A DNA stretch of 64,000 nucleotides from Brasenia schreberi (GCA_036023115.1 JAYKKT010000047.1:596001-660000); one strand, 5' to 3'; positions 44,860-57,199 are shown, numbered from the stretch's first letter. Program-made: numbers and translations. The notes: generated by a model from the sequence alone, not told the origin.

Positions 44860-47574
44860 TATATCAGATCTTTTTTTCACTACTTATTTCTAGTTACTAG
44901 CATTTCCTGGCTTTTGTGTGATTCATATAGTCTGTCCGTGTAATTTTTGACAAATAAGTATTGTAAAATACGAAAATTTTGAAATTCTACTTTTAATTCA
45001 GACTCGTGAGGTACCAACGGTTGGTTGGTTTAAGTGGTTCGGAACAGAGTAAACCAGCACCCCCGGTTCACACCTTTTTGGCAGGGGTTATTTCGGCTTC
45101 TGGATGCCGGAGGTATACTACATGTATATATATATATATATATAGATATATATAGAGAGACTTAGTTGTATAATGATGTTTGGTGCGTAATCTTATCCAA
45201 ACATTTTTATACTTGAATCTTTCAAATCAATCGTTAATATTTAATCAAATGTGTTACTTGCATTTAATGCTGATGAATGTATTAAATATCAAGTGAAATT
45301 TCAACATCTCACAAATTAAACTATTGCAATATTGGTATAAAATCGAAATGCATTGTGCACCTAAAATGCTCTGTCTCTCTCTCTCTCTATATATATATAC
45401 GTGAGAGTTGTGGGATGGTGGCAGTCAAAGATTATGGTCATGATAAATAATTTAGTGTTCCTTCAGTGCATCCAATGGCGTTTCTAGATTTGTTTTAGGG
45501 TGGGTTCAATAGCCCACGAAGCTGTTTAGGGTGGTGGCGGACAGTGTTTTCTCGGTATGACGAGGAGGCTGAAACAAGATAATGTTATGCCCTGGATATT
45601 TTACTCAAGACCTTTAATTTGTGAGTCGACTCCCTAAGCAGGTGAGTGAGCCATTGCTCTTTAATGGAGGAATTTTTTATAGGTCACACGTACAACAAAA
45701 CTGGTTGATTAAGTTTTTGTTCTGAAAAGACGATCTGAAGAGGCACATGGCCTATTTAACAGTACGCTGTCAAGAACGAACCTGCAACTCTCTCTCTCTG
45801 GCCAAATGCTACCTTCGAGGGCTAATTTGAAATTCAAGTTTCGAAAATAATGTTATAAAAATATGTGTATTAATACATGAACCGATATAATTCAGATATA
45901 TGTATCACAAAATACTATTTATTACATCATATCGGGCATACTAAGTTGATCTATAGTGCTTTGTCTTACATGACATACCTCATATTGCTATATGAACTAT
46001 ATATTAGGGAAGAAAAGGCAGACAAAGGCAGGGTAAACTCTTTACACCACGCCAGCATGTATTAAGTATGGTGAATTTGGAATCCCGTGCATTCGTATGA
46101 TTGTCCTGAAAAGAAAGAAGAGGCAGGTGAATTCTCGATTGCGTTGCCAAAACTCTGACCATTAGGGACATTCTTTTCGCAAGAGAGAATCGCAGTTCGA
46201 ACTATTCAACACTTGTGCCTCTTCGGCGTCCACAATCTGCCAACATTCAGATCCACAACCGAGGTTGAATATAAAGCTTTATCGGGATTTACATCGCAGC
46301 GTTTTTGGACAAAAGCAACAGTTGGATCGAACTTCGTGTTAAACAAGAGAGATTCCCATTCTTTGGTGAGACCAACCTGAAGGGGATAATTGAGTTCTTC
46401 CTGTCAGAACCAATTATGCCGAAATGCATTTTCATTTTGTTTAGGTGAAATAAGCTGCTCAAGGTGTGTACCAATATATATTTATATATTTTTTTCCTGT
46501 GGATCTTGTACATATATATATTTTTATCTACTCTATATATATATTACTCTTTTAATCTTTTTCTTTATACTTACTAACGTCTTAACTTGGTGGGAAGCTC
46601 TCCCTTATCTCCTGCTATAATTCTGTAATCATTAATGAAATAATCTTTCTTCTTATCTTTACTCTCGTACATTTGGAGCAAAAAATTGGTTTATCGATTC
46701 TCTCGGTTTTCATATTTAAATTTTACTCTTATGTACTTTACTTTCTACGTATTATTAACCTACTAACCTTTGTAATTTTCTTGCTTTCTAACTTTCTAAC
46801 TTATCTAACTTTTTAATTTTTTATTCAAATATAAATCATTTACTTCTCAAATTAATTGATTTAAATTTGTTTTAACATGCTAGGATGTATGCACTATATA
46901 TATATATATATATATATATGAAAAATGTCAATTGTTACAAACGATATGAATGAACGTGCGTGGAGGTGAGAGCTTCATCTGTACTTAATTCCCTGTGGAC
47001 GAGGACTTGCGCGATTAACAAAGATTCGAAGATTACACGCACAGCTTTCAGGTCAGCTGGATGTTAAGGATGGAAGCCTGTTATGGAAGCACCATCTGGG
47101 AATCATACAGAACTTTACATAAAATTCAAAAAAGAAAACAAGAATTCATGGTCTGGTGACAGATGCCTACGCCACGATGACGAAGATTTTCGAAGAGTTG
47201 CGTACGATCACAATTGTATCTTATAATCGATCTCTCATTAAACCCTAACCTCCTTACAAAATATAGGTCAAAGAGGATTACAAAACAAAGTTTTTTTTAT
47301 AGCACGAGAGTTCCACAGCGAGCTTTTCAGGCCATGCTCTTCGCAACACATACGAACCTCTAGTTTTCTTGTTCAATTCGGATCAAACCGCCGGCTTTTA
47401 AGATCATGTCACAGTTAGTGTCAATCACAAATTCAAGCCACATATCAACAGAATCGTAGAAAAATGATTTGATGTGCTCCTCATGCAGATCTAACAAGAA
47501 AACGAAAACACGGGATTTCAACTGGAAGCCTCAATTACTACATATCTTGAGCTAAATGATTCCGAAGAGAACAA
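44860..47574. other. Intergenic region between LRX pseudogene A and DUF247
   Basis: No gene is supported. It contains a SINE-like segment near 45015-45125, a minus-strand SINE at 45558-45663, and short TA runs at 45125-45150, 45388-45400, 46525-46560 and 46897-46919. The last 300 bases adjoin the 3' end of the DUF247 gene. Confidence 0.5.
45558..45663 (-). mobile_element. tRNA-derived SINE copy (family 1)
   Basis: On the minus strand: 'gcaatggctcactcacctgc', then 'agggagtcgactcacaaatt' and 'cagggcataacattatcttg', matching the order of family 1. Box B is eroded. Confidence 0.5.
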
Positions 47575-48918
47575 TCAGGGGCTCTTGCAATAGGATAGCA
47601 CCGCAAACACTGTCTGCGTTATGGTGAGAAGCAATAAAAGAATGCCAGCAAAGAGCGATAAACAGGACCATGGATTGTTAAAGTAAGTATGCACCAGATT
47701 CGCACGCCATTTATGCCAACCAGTTGCTGTATAGTTCATCAACCTCATCTTGACATGACGGTTCTGATCATCTTTCCTGACAACAATGCCTTCTCCCAGC
47801 TTATTGAATAGCGAGGCAGCAGCTTCATCACTACCAAGTACATGCAAAATGATTCCTTCGGAGCTCAGGATGCTTACGTCCTCGGTCGTGTCTATGAGAT
47901 TGTCCATAAAAGCTACAAACGATGAGATCTCATTCCCTGCTTCTGAGTACATTCGCTCAAAGGCCATCATATTCATGTAAGCCGACCCCGAGAAGTCATC
48001 GATGTGTACGATGGGTAGGGTCAGCACCCCTTCTTCATCGTCAAACACTATACTCAATCCTTTCTGACCTGCATCACTCGTTTTGAAGTTGACTCCTGCA
48101 TCATGAAGCCTCTTTGCGGATCTCATGTATTGGACTTTTTGGTTCGGTTTAAGTGCACACGGTGATGGGAAAGTAGATTGATCAGAGCCACTGGTGCAGC
48201 TTCTATGGTGGAGAAAACATCGTCTGTAGACGTCAAGAGGATGTAAAAAAAGATCAGGAAAAGATGAAGTTCGGAAACCAAGGAATTCAATGACCAATTC
48301 ATTGATATACTTGTTCATCTCAGATCCATCAGCCTCACTTTTCACCTTCTCCGACTCTGCTTCCATCAATGCTTTGAGGACAAGGAGAGGAATCTGGTTT
48401 TCTAGAAGCAACATATCTCGATAAACCAGGTTGAATGTATGAGATGTTCCGTGCTTGCTAAAGATAGGATCGGCACCATCGAATTCTCCAACGGTAAAGC
48501 GTAGGATCTCAAGCATGAAACACCCATCGAGAAGCATCATCTCCAAGAAAGCGTCCGACGGTAAATCGTTCTCCAGGTTGACGTCATCGTAGCTGTCCAC
48601 GAGCTGTTGTTCTACTTTCTTCAGGGACTCAACGAAAAGATCTACTGAGAGATTCTTCCTCGCGAGGATTCTATAGAGAGCTCTCTCCTTGTGGTGTTCC
48701 ATCGGTTGCAGGTGGGGCTTCCCATGGTGATAGGGCCCGAAGGACACAATCTGAGGAGTATATATCTTGCTGTCGTTGCCCCAAATTTCAATGAGGTCAT
48801 GGGGAATTTTGTAGATTGATTTCGCTCTTTCCTTTGATAAATAGCTTGAATGATGGTAGGCTTTCTTTTGGTTATCCAGTTTCACCACCCAGGAATCACT
48901 CGACACTCCCTCCCCCAT
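47575..48918 (-). CDS. DUF247 (UPF0481) membrane-anchored protein
   Basis: This is a plant-specific family of unknown biochemical role; in grasses, particular DUF247 genes are determinants at the S and Z self-incompatibility loci. The single-exon frame gives 447 residues, the usual length. Diagnostic motifs in order: IYKIPHDLIEIWGNDSKIYT, PQIVSFGPYHHGKPHLQPME, MMLLDGCFMLEILRF, DMLLLENQIPLLVLKALMEA, FLHPLDVYRRCF and MRSAKRLHDAGVNFKTSDAG. Near the C-terminus, NPWSCLSLFAGILLLLLTIT and QTVFAVLSY form the single transmembrane anchor typical of the family. No lesion was seen. It lies between the two LRX blocks and has a broken paralogue at 62893-63923. Both share the upstream sequence to about position -80. 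Its role here is unknown. Confidence 0.93.
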   Translation of the reverse strand: MGEGVSSDSWVVKLDNQKKAYHHSSYLSKERAKSIYKIPHDLIEIWGNDSKIYTPQIVSFGPYHHGKPHLQPMEHHKERALYRILARKNLSVDLFVESLKKVEQQLVDSYDDVNLENDLPSDAFLEMMLLDGCFMLEILRFTVGEFDGADPIFSKHGTSHTFNLVYRDMLLLENQIPLLVLKALMEAESEKVKSEADGSEMNKYINELVIEFLGFRTSSFPDLFLHPLDVYRRCFLHHRSCTSGSDQSTFPSPCALKPNQKVQYMRSAKRLHDAGVNFKTSDAGQKGLSIVFDDEEGVLTLPIVHIDDFSGSAYMNMMAFERMYSEAGNEISSFVAFMDNLIDTTEDVSILSSEGIILHVLGSDEAAASLFNKLGEGIVVRKDDQNRHVKMRLMNYTATGWHKWRANLVHTYFNNPWSCLSLFAGILLLLLTITQTVFAVLSYCKSP

Positions 48919-49010
48919 GGTCCTTCCTCTGGGGTCTCACTGGATCTCGGCTTCTTGGTGTTATATATATATATATATTATTGCATGCTCTCACCATGTA
49001 ACTGGTGATA

Positions 49011-49475
49011 AAAATAAGGGTTGACGCGCGATATGCAGAAGGTTAAGTGCATGCCTGGTTGGTCGTGATCATTTATTCAGCAATTTGGAGAACTTCATAT
49101 GGTTTTAAATGGACTTGTCAATTTTTTTATGAACACGGTTCTTTTGATAGAGAATCTATGGGTAACTTAATCATGTCAGTTCTCATTCATCTTCAACTTC
49201 ATTCAATCCATATTTAAGCTTGTGGAAGTCCATGCTCGGCTTAAATCATTTGATATTCTTGTTATCAAATCAAAGCACAGCTCTTTAATCAGTTAGCGTC
49301 AAGATGCACCAAGTAAAAGCATAGCTCTTTGCTAGAAATTAACTTGAGCGAGGCACAAAGAGCAATAGCTCGTTAAAAGCATAGCTTCCTTAATTTTAAT
49401 ATGATTTTCAACTTTCAAATCTTTTTCAATAGGTAAATCAAACTGATCTGGTTCAATTAAACTGATAAACAACCA
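49011..49475. other. Spacer between DUF247 and duplication copy B
   Basis: AT-rich non-coding sequence lies upstream of the DUF247 gene. It ends where similarity to the LRX-like gene starts abruptly, in the middle of its coding sequence. Confidence 0.5.
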
Positions 49476-49830
49476 AACAGTTTTTGATATTGCATCAAAC
49501 CAATTTGTTGGTGGTTTACCAGATAGTATGGGGGACATGAGGAGCCTGGAACAGCTCAACGATGCTTCTAACAAACTTTCCGGCAAGATTCCGGCGAGCA
49601 TCTGTGGGCTGCCAAGGCTTCAAAATTTTACATACTCGTACAATTACTTTGACACTGAGCCGCCCGCGTGTTTAAATCTTCCAAAGTATTCTGACGAGCA
49701 AAATTGCATACCGGACAGGCCCGGCCAACGGCCAGCGGAGGACTGTGCCAAGTACTCAACCACAGTGGATTGCACCACCGCCAGCTGCATAATGCTACTC
49801 TTCCAGTTTCTTCAGTTCATATGTGAAAAC
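49476..49830 (+). pseudogene. 3' fragment of the LRX-like gene (copy B)
   Basis: It is about 97% identical to 38307-38680. It starts inside the eighth or ninth LRR (VFDIASNQFVGGLPDS) and carries the last LRRs and the cysteine hinge. It has no signal peptide or start. An 11-base deletion after ASC (between two ctgca repeats) removes the stop of the parent and changes the ending to IMLLFQF. It is the edge of the duplicated block and is not expected to be expressed. Confidence 0.9.
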
Positions 49831-51782
49831 TGACCCACTCTAAGGTCCCACCCACGTTGAAGTTATTTTTAAAAACAGTAAACTTACTATGGGATCTATC
49901 TCCTCACTTGCATCCCTTTTCTTAATATGTTAATTCCTTGTGTGTGTAATGCTTGACAGAATAATATGCAGTACTTGACAAGTCTTTCCTTCACAGTCAT
50001 CCAAAGATAATGTGCTTGTATGTGTGGTATATATATGTATGTATTATGTATCGAGTTGTGAGATGTAGACTTCACGTAGTCAATATCATGCCAATATGAC
50101 TCGCATTTGGACAATTTGAAAGCGTAGTAATATCATGCCAATGACTCGCATTTGGACAACTTGAAAGCATGAATAGTTAGGTATAGAATATCATGCAATA
50201 TCCAACCATATCGTAATTCATAGTTTGGCTTCATACAAGTGAATGAATTTGGCATCACATAATTTATGATGAGATAAGGATGAGGACTTATTGATTTTCC
50301 CATTTATTAGACGGATCATCAAAGCATATATAATTAAGCTACACTAGTGTTTAGATTAGTATAGCGTGTTTGTCCACAAGTAATTGGATATGAGAGGCAA
50401 TACCTAAAAGGGATATATATATAGTGATGGGATCGTGTTCACTCATGTCTATCCATTGTTTTTGAGTGACATCAGTAAGCAATGAGTCAACATGAGTATG
50501 AGTCAACATGAGTATAATAAAAATACCTTGATACTTTTTCAAAGCCTTTTAAAAATTTTAAAATTACACTCATGCTACTCAAAATCAATGGATGGTATCA
50601 GTTTTCTTATACACAAATACATGCACACATTTGCTCATACACACACATATAAAGTCAAATTCAAATCCCAAGTCATATCCCGCACTAAATGGGGTTGCCT
50701 TGGTTGTTGTCGTTCTGTTTCTCTAGTACCCAGCTAGAAGAGATACATAAATCAAATAAGTTTGATGCTAAGATGTAAAAGGAATACGAGATATGAAGCG
50801 TGGGTTCACAAACAGGTACGCAAAATTCCTGCAACTATCACCCAAAGTCATAATAGGGTGCATATAATTTCATAAGTTGAACTTAAAGAACGCTGCATCA
50901 CCTTTGTAGCGGTTGATCAGTTTCTCAACATTACTGCAATGCCACCTTTTCTGTTCATCACCTCGGTGCACTAGATTAATTTGATATATTTTGATCATTT
51001 AAGCAAGTATTTGATGGATGGAGATTAATTGAAGCAAAAGCTGCCCTAGGTATCTCCATGAAGTAGATGAGCAAGGGCAAAGTGAAAACTATTGGGCTCA
51101 TCAAGCCTAGCTAGTTGTAGTGAATCCCAAGGACTCGAGAAGTGAAGATCGGGTTCATGGGGGCACAATTTTTCATAATTATGCGGATTAACTTCTAATC
51201 CTCAATTATATGAGGCCATAATCTTCACTAGATGGTTTGATTCAATGACGTTCCATGGACGGAGATCGTCCATAAGGGTGACATCTTTTACAAATGAACC
51301 CTATAGGGAGTCCTCGCCCATTACCTTGATGGACAACTAGGTGACCTTTAACAAAAGAGAAGAGAAGAAGAAACTGCTTTTACCGTGGTTAGCACTCTCA
51401 TTTTAAGTAAATCATCATAGGCATTCTGTTTATTTTTTCTCGTTTTTATTCTACTTACAAAATGCCTATGGAAGTTGTGACATGTTAGATTGCCTACTGA
51501 CCAACTTATAAATAGGATTGTAAGTCAATGATACTGTTGTCGTCAGGTGGAGGTAGATGTGATGCATGGTGTGTTAGATAACTGTGGTACTTATTCTCAA
51601 AACAAAAAGGTGAATAAGGCTCAAGTGACGAATGTGAGTCCTTGAAAAAAGTGACGAATGTGAGTTTTTCAAAATTTGACTGAACGTATCCCGGTACTGT
51701 TGGTACTACATTCGGGTAAGAAAAGCGATGAGACGAGACAAAGAAGAGAAAGCATGTTCTCAATGAAGGTTATGCTTAGAAT

Positions 51783-52480
51783 ATGATGGTCTCATTGAAG
51801 GTTATGCCTGTAGAAATACATTTTGTTGAGTGTAGTACCGACAGTAAGTCAATGTAGATAACTGTGGTACTTATTCTCAAAACAAAAAGATGAATAAGGC
51901 ATAACCTTGTTAGCATTACAGTCGGGAAAGAAAAGCGATGAGACGAGACAAAGAAGAGAAAGCATGGTCTCATTCAAGGTTATGCCCAGAATATGATGGT
52001 CTCATTGAAGGTTATGCCTGTAGAAATACACTTTGTTGAGTGTAGTACCGACAGTAAGTCAATGTAGATAACTGTGGTACTTATTCTCAAAACAAAAAGA
52101 TGAATAAGGCATAACCTTGTTAGCATTACAGTCGGGAAAGAAAAGCGATGAGACGAGACAAAGAAGAGAAAGCATGGTCTCATTCAAGGTTATGCCCAGA
52201 ATATGATGGTCTCATTGAAGGTTATGCCTGTAGAAATACACTTTGTTGAGTGTAGTACCGACAGTAAGTCAATGTAGATAACTGTGGTACTTATTCTCAA
52301 AACAAAAAGATGAATAAGGCATAACCTTGTTAGCATTACAGTCGGGAAAGAAAAGCGATGAGACGAGACAAAGAAGAGAAAGCATGGTCTCATTCAAGGT
52401 TATGCCTAGAATATGATGGTCTCATTGAAGGTTATGCCTGTAGAAATACACTTTGTTGAGTGTAGTACCGACAGTAAGTC
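51783..52480. repeat. 210-bp tandem repeat, about 3.3 copies
   Basis: Near-identical units start at 51783, 51993 and 52203, with a partial unit from 52413. Each begins 'gatggtctcattgaaggtta', passes through 'gtgtagtaccgacagtaagt' and 'gcattacagtcgggaaagaa', and ends 'cattcaaggttatgccca'. Copy A of the segmental duplication has a single related segment (about 40380-40500), so the amplification is specific to copy B. Confidence 0.95.
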
Positions 52481-54575
52481 AATCGTCAGGTGGAGGTAGA
52501 TGTGATGCATGGTGTGTTAGATAACTGTGGTACTTATTCTCAAAAGAAAAAGTTGAAGAAGGCTCAAGTGAAATGTGAGTCCTTTAAAAAAGTGATGAAT
52601 GTGAGTTCTTTATAATTTGACTGAACGTATCCCGGTACTGTTGGTACTACATTCGGGTATGAAAAGCGCTGAGACGAGACATAAGAGAAAGCATGGTCTG
52701 ATTGAGATATGCCAAGAATATGAGTGTAGAAATACACTTTGTTGAATGTTCCGTAAGAAAAATATATTGATTATAGAAAACAACATAACAAGTAAAAGTT
52801 GCAATTTACTTACATCTAGAAATTATACAATTTAGAAAAACACCAAAATAGTGAGAGGCAAAATCAGTATATGATATATATTAACTTATGTAGCTAAGTG
52901 GGAGATGCAAGTTATTGGTGGTCACTTTAGACCTTAATAATATCAACCATGAAATGTTGGAAGAAGGATACTTTTTTCGGATTTCATGAGTTGCTTTTAC
53001 TAAAAAAAAGATTTAAATCAAAACGATATTTTATTCTTTTAAAGTTACTAAAATCTCTGAGATAAAGATGAAAGTTGGCTTCAAACGGAAAGCCTACAGT
53101 GAAAAACATGAAAAGTGATTAAGCCATGAATAAATACATTGTTTATATACAATGTGGTGTAGAAAAAATATACATACGCACAAAAACATAAAAAGCTTCC
53201 ATGTGAAAATCCCTTGAGGGGAACCGAAAAACACCCTCCTTCCTCTTCTGTTCTTTTTTTTCGCCTTTTTCCTGCCCTCTTTTTGCTCTTGCAGGAGCAT
53301 TTCTTCCTGATTGTTTTGGGATCAACGATAACTCGTCTCCATCATCAGATTAACCATTCCAATCCCAAAAGAGTGCTTGAGGAATCCAAGGGTTTGCATG
53401 AATCTGTTTGAAGGAACCAAAATCGGAGTCCATCATTTATGATATAAAAATAATAAATAAATAAATAATATTGAAAAAGCAACTTTGAACCAAAATGTAC
53501 CTTGTATTTGTTTCAATAAAAAAAAGATGAATGGTTGATATTGTCAATAACATTCTAAGTAAACCGTTTCTCTCTCTTATATATAGAGAGAAAGAAAGAG
53601 AAAGAGAAACATCTAATACTTATGTATGTATATTCGTATGTATTTATATGCCAACTCTTTCTTTAGAAGAGATTAACTTATGTTCAGTTTCGAAATTGTA
53701 TGATGGTTCTAACTGAAATCGAAATAAATCAAGAACCGAAACTGAACCATGTTCGGTTCTTATTCCAGCTTTTGCACAACCGGAATCGTGTTGGAATCGA
53801 CAGAACTACCGGTTTCATACATTTTTAATGATTTTTGTCAAAATTCAAAATTTTAAATATTTTTTCAATTTCAAATGGTTTAAAACTTAAACCAGAACTG
53901 TCTGTTTCAAACCGATTCTATCCCAGTTCGGTTCGGGTTATAGGATTAATCCAAATACTTCGATAGACCCGAAACCTCGATGTGGGATCCAATCCAATCA
54001 TTAATCTCGACAAAATCTGTAATACGATTCTAGACCTCCAAGAAAGATATTCCTCAGTATAAGTATTAATTGTACTTTTTGTAAAATCCAAATTCTCCTC
54101 AGATCACCGGGAGGCATCTGGCGGGAGCCCATTAAGTATCGTGGGGGGCTGTTATGTGACCCTTTTCACCACGATGCAAGCTGTTTTCAGCAAATCATCT
54201 GACTTCAGCATCGTTATTTTGATAGAAATCAACCTTGGGATCACTATTATGGATCACAGGAGCTTTTCTTCCTCATGCATAGGGGACTTAAGGCATCATC
54301 CTCACATGAAATCTCAGAAATCTTTATTGACCAGTTCGAAACCGGTTCATCTGTTCGAACCATAAAAAGGCAAATGCAAGTAGGTTGATTTTGTTTTGAC
54401 AAGTAAATTAATCTTTATGCGGTTTCCATAAATTCTTGCAGGATTTTATTGTTGGCACCACATTCTCTCTTCCTCCTCATCGGTTCATATCTTTCCTTTT
54501 GCACTCCCCTTTGGCTTCGTACCAAAAGATATTCTTTTAGTGTCAGTTTCGTCTTCAAGGCTGTATCATTGACGG

Positions 54576-55577
54576 ATGATACCAACGCTAGGTTTCCTTC
54601 TCTTTTGTTCCTTCGTCTTTTCTTCTTCCTCTTCCCCGCATTTGTTTCTCAACCCCAGGCTCCAGAATGCATACGTAGCTCTTCAGGCATGGAAGTCCGT
54701 CATATATTCCGATCCCAATGGCATCACCGGCACCTGGAACGGACCCGACGTCTGCAACTACAAAGGAATCTATTGCACAACTGCACTTGATGATGGTTGC
54801 ACCACGGTCGTCGCCGGCATAGACCTTAACCACTACAACCTCGCCGGATACTTGCCGGAGGCACTTGGCTTGTTGATCGACTTGGCCTTGCTTCACATCA
54901 ACTCGAATCGGTTTACTGGGACTATACCTCAATCCTTCCAAAATCTTCAGTTCTACTCTGCCTACCATCACTCAAATTCTTGGATACACGGTTCAATGCA
55001 TTCGAGAGACCGCTTCCGGAGAAGCTTTTCGACATGAAATTGGATGCCTTGCTCATAAACAACAATAACTTCCGGTCGGCGATCCCCGGAAAACCTCGGT
55101 AACTTGCCCGCGTCAGTAGTTGTATTTGCAAACAACCAGCTAAAGGGGTGCCTGCCCAAGTCCGTAGGTAGGCTGGGCTCAACGCTAAACGAGATCTTGC
55201 TACTCAACAACTCTTTGACTTCTTGGATGGGACGGTTTTTTATCTCGGCTACAACGAGTTCGTCGGCAGAATATCAAACTTTCAGAGTTTAGAGCAGCTG
55301 AATGTGGCCCATAACAAACTCTCCGGCGAGATACCGCCCTGCATTTGCGAGTCGCCGAGGCTCAAGAATTTCTCATATTCATACAATTACTTCGACGGAG
55401 AGTCTCCGACATGTTTGAAACTGCCGGAGCGCGGGGCCGTCTTCTCTGACGAGCAGAATTGCATCCCATGCAGGCCAACAGAGAGATCCGCACAGGAGTG
55501 TGCTCTGTACTCGCACCAAGTGGACTGCTCCACTGCCAGCTGCTTCCTCCCGCCACCTCTACCGCTACCATCTCCAC
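54576..55577 (+). pseudogene. LRX-like gene, decayed and truncated (copy B)
   Basis: It shares the signal peptide (MIPTLGFLLFCSFVFSS), N-terminal cap (LQNAYVALQAWKSVIYSDPN) and the one-LRR deletion after FTGTIPQSFQNLQF with copy A, so that deletion predates the duplication. It has its own lesions: an inserted base near 55085 (atccccggaaaacc), a deletion of about 28 bases near 55225 (SCFPDEIGKLND in A is reduced to SWMG) and loss of another segment near 55265. The hinge (SDEQNCIPCRPTERSAQECA, CSTASC) is present. After a short Pro stretch the frame runs into antisense copia sequence at about 55577. Confidence 0.9.
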
Positions 55578-55889
55578 CTCCAAGTGGACTGGATTTTTCC
55601 TTTCTCATAACCATATATCATGAACATAGTGGTATTTTATGATTATATGCTTGCTTTTCGAGCAATATGCTCCACTTTTAATAAGAGTAATTGTTGCATT
55701 GTTATCACAATAGATAACCACGGACTCGTGTGTTATCTAAAGCTTCAAATCTAGTATGAAGCAGTTTATCCAGACAACACTTATTGCAGTCATAAATTAA
55801 GCAACATACTCAGCTTCCTGTGTATCCAACGCTACACAATCATATTTCTTGCATGCACAAAAAACAACACCATCTCCAAATAAGAATAT
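55577..55889 (-). pseudogene. Copia RNase H, truncated
   Basis: FGDGVVFCACKKYDCVALDT, QEAEYVA, VVIYCDNNATITLIKSGAYC and SKSKHIIIKYHYVHD correspond to the copia RNase H end; a stop follows VHDIWL. The sequence then passes into LRX pseudogene B at about 55577. The remaining 3' element and LTR are missing. Confidence 0.75.
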
Positions 55890-57167
55890 TTAACCTAAGG
55901 TTAATTTGCCGTCACCTTTGCTCTCAGCAAAGTCAGCATCTGAGTATCCTACCACTTTCAGTTCATTTGCTTGAAAGCACAGTTTAAAGTCCTTTATTCC
56001 TTTCAGATATCTTAGAATCTTTTTCATAGCTATCCAATGCTGCCAACTAGGATTACCTTGATATCTACTAACGAGACCAACAACAAAGCTGATATCAGGC
56101 ATAGCATACATCAAGCTGCCAACAACTTGTGCATAAGGAACATTAGGCTTATCGTCTCCTTCACCGGGACAATCAGCCTTACTCAATTTCACCCCTTTTG
56201 CAACAGGTGTAGCTGCAGACTTGCATTCACCCATTTTGAACTTCTTGAGGATATAATTTATATCTCTCTCTTGACTCAGGCATAAGAGTCTACATCCTCT
56301 ATCTCGAGAGATCTTTATACCCAAGATATAGGATGCTTCTCCCATATCCTTCATTTCGAACTTAGAGTTCATTTCGAACTTCGAGTTCAACCATGACTTG
56401 GTTTTGACAATCATCTCATTGTCGTTTCCAGTAAACAATATGTCATCTACATACAATGATAAGATTACAAAGTAGCTCCCACTGTTCCAGACATAAACAC
56501 AGTGATCAAGTTTGTTAGACACAAACCCAAGTTCTATAATGGCATTTTGAAATGTCAAATACCATTGGCGAGGTGACTGTTTCAGGCCATATAGGAATTT
56601 TTTCAACCTATATACTTTATCTTCTTAGCCTTCAATAACAAATCCTTCGGGATACTGCATGTATATGATTTCTTGTAAATCGCCATTTAGAAAGGTTGTC
56701 TTTACATCTAACTGATGTAAATCCAAATCATAGTATGCAGATATTGTCAGGATTATCCATATGGATGCAAATTTCGCAACTGGGGAATATGTCTCAACAT
56801 AATCTATCCCCTCCTTTTGCGAAAAACCTTTTGCAACCAACCTCGCTTTAAACTTATCGATTGTACCATCGACCTTGTATTTCTTTTTCAAAACCCATTT
56901 ACAGCCTATAACTTTCCTTTCTTTTGGTAAATCAGTCAATTCCCATTCTTGATTTTTCTCAATGGATTCAATTTCCTCATCCATGGCTTTCTCACAGTCT
57001 GTTGCTTCCGATGAGTTTATTGTTTGCTGATAAGTCAAGTTATCAGTCAACTCATCTAAATCTACCGAATTACACACTTCTTCTGTAAGATAAATATGAT
57101 AATCCTTTAAGTAGGACGGTGTTTTCCAAGATGTCTCCCAGGCTGTAAAGTTATCAGTCAACTCCAT
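55890..57167 (-). pseudogene. Copia reverse transcriptase, copy 2
   Basis: The full RT is visible in two adjoining frames: CKWVLKKKYKVDGTIDKFKA, RLVAKGFSQKEGIDYVETYS, LDVKTTFLNGDLQEIIYMQY; a TAA near 56624; then KKFLYGLKQSPRQWYLTFQN, SLYVDDILFTGND, ASYILGIKISRDRG and the connection into RNase H (VVGYSDADFAESKGD). It is about 98% identical to copy 1 where they overlap. Confidence 0.85.
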
Positions 57168-57199
57168 CTAAATCTGCCGAATTACACACTTCAATGGAT

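Larger units (their letters stand above)
38307..44860. repeat. Segmental duplication, copy A
   Basis: This stretch matches 49476-55577 at high identity: the LRX 3' half, its 3' flank (38640-41618 against 49800-54343) and the LRX pseudogene with upstream DNA (43446-44787 against 54363-55577). Copy A has about 1.83 kb (41618-43446) that is absent from copy B. Copy B has extra DNA around 51391-51590 and 51780-53240. Outside named features this copy is non-coding. It carries a diverged RTE-like tail at 39540-39585 (gcactaagtagggttgcctt, ggttgttgtc). Confidence 0.85.
49476..55577. repeat. Segmental duplication, copy B
   Basis: This is the counterpart of 38307-44787. Outside named features it is non-coding. 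The last common sequence is in the LRX pseudogene, which is cut by the copia element at about 55577. Confidence 0.85.

Noticed and set aside
51776..52393. Repeated 65-67 codon minus-strand frames (MRPCFLFFVSSHRF...)
   Set aside because: They are one open frame repeated because the DNA is a 210-bp tandem repeat; there is no independent coding support.
51783..52480. CRISPR-like regularity
   Set aside because: The unit is 210 bases with no short repeat and unique spacers; it is a satellite-like tandem repeat in a plant genome.
54588..54971. 127-codon antisense frames in both LRX pseudogenes (also 43677-44060)
   Set aside because: They are shadows of the LRX coding frame, conserved only because the DNA is duplicated.
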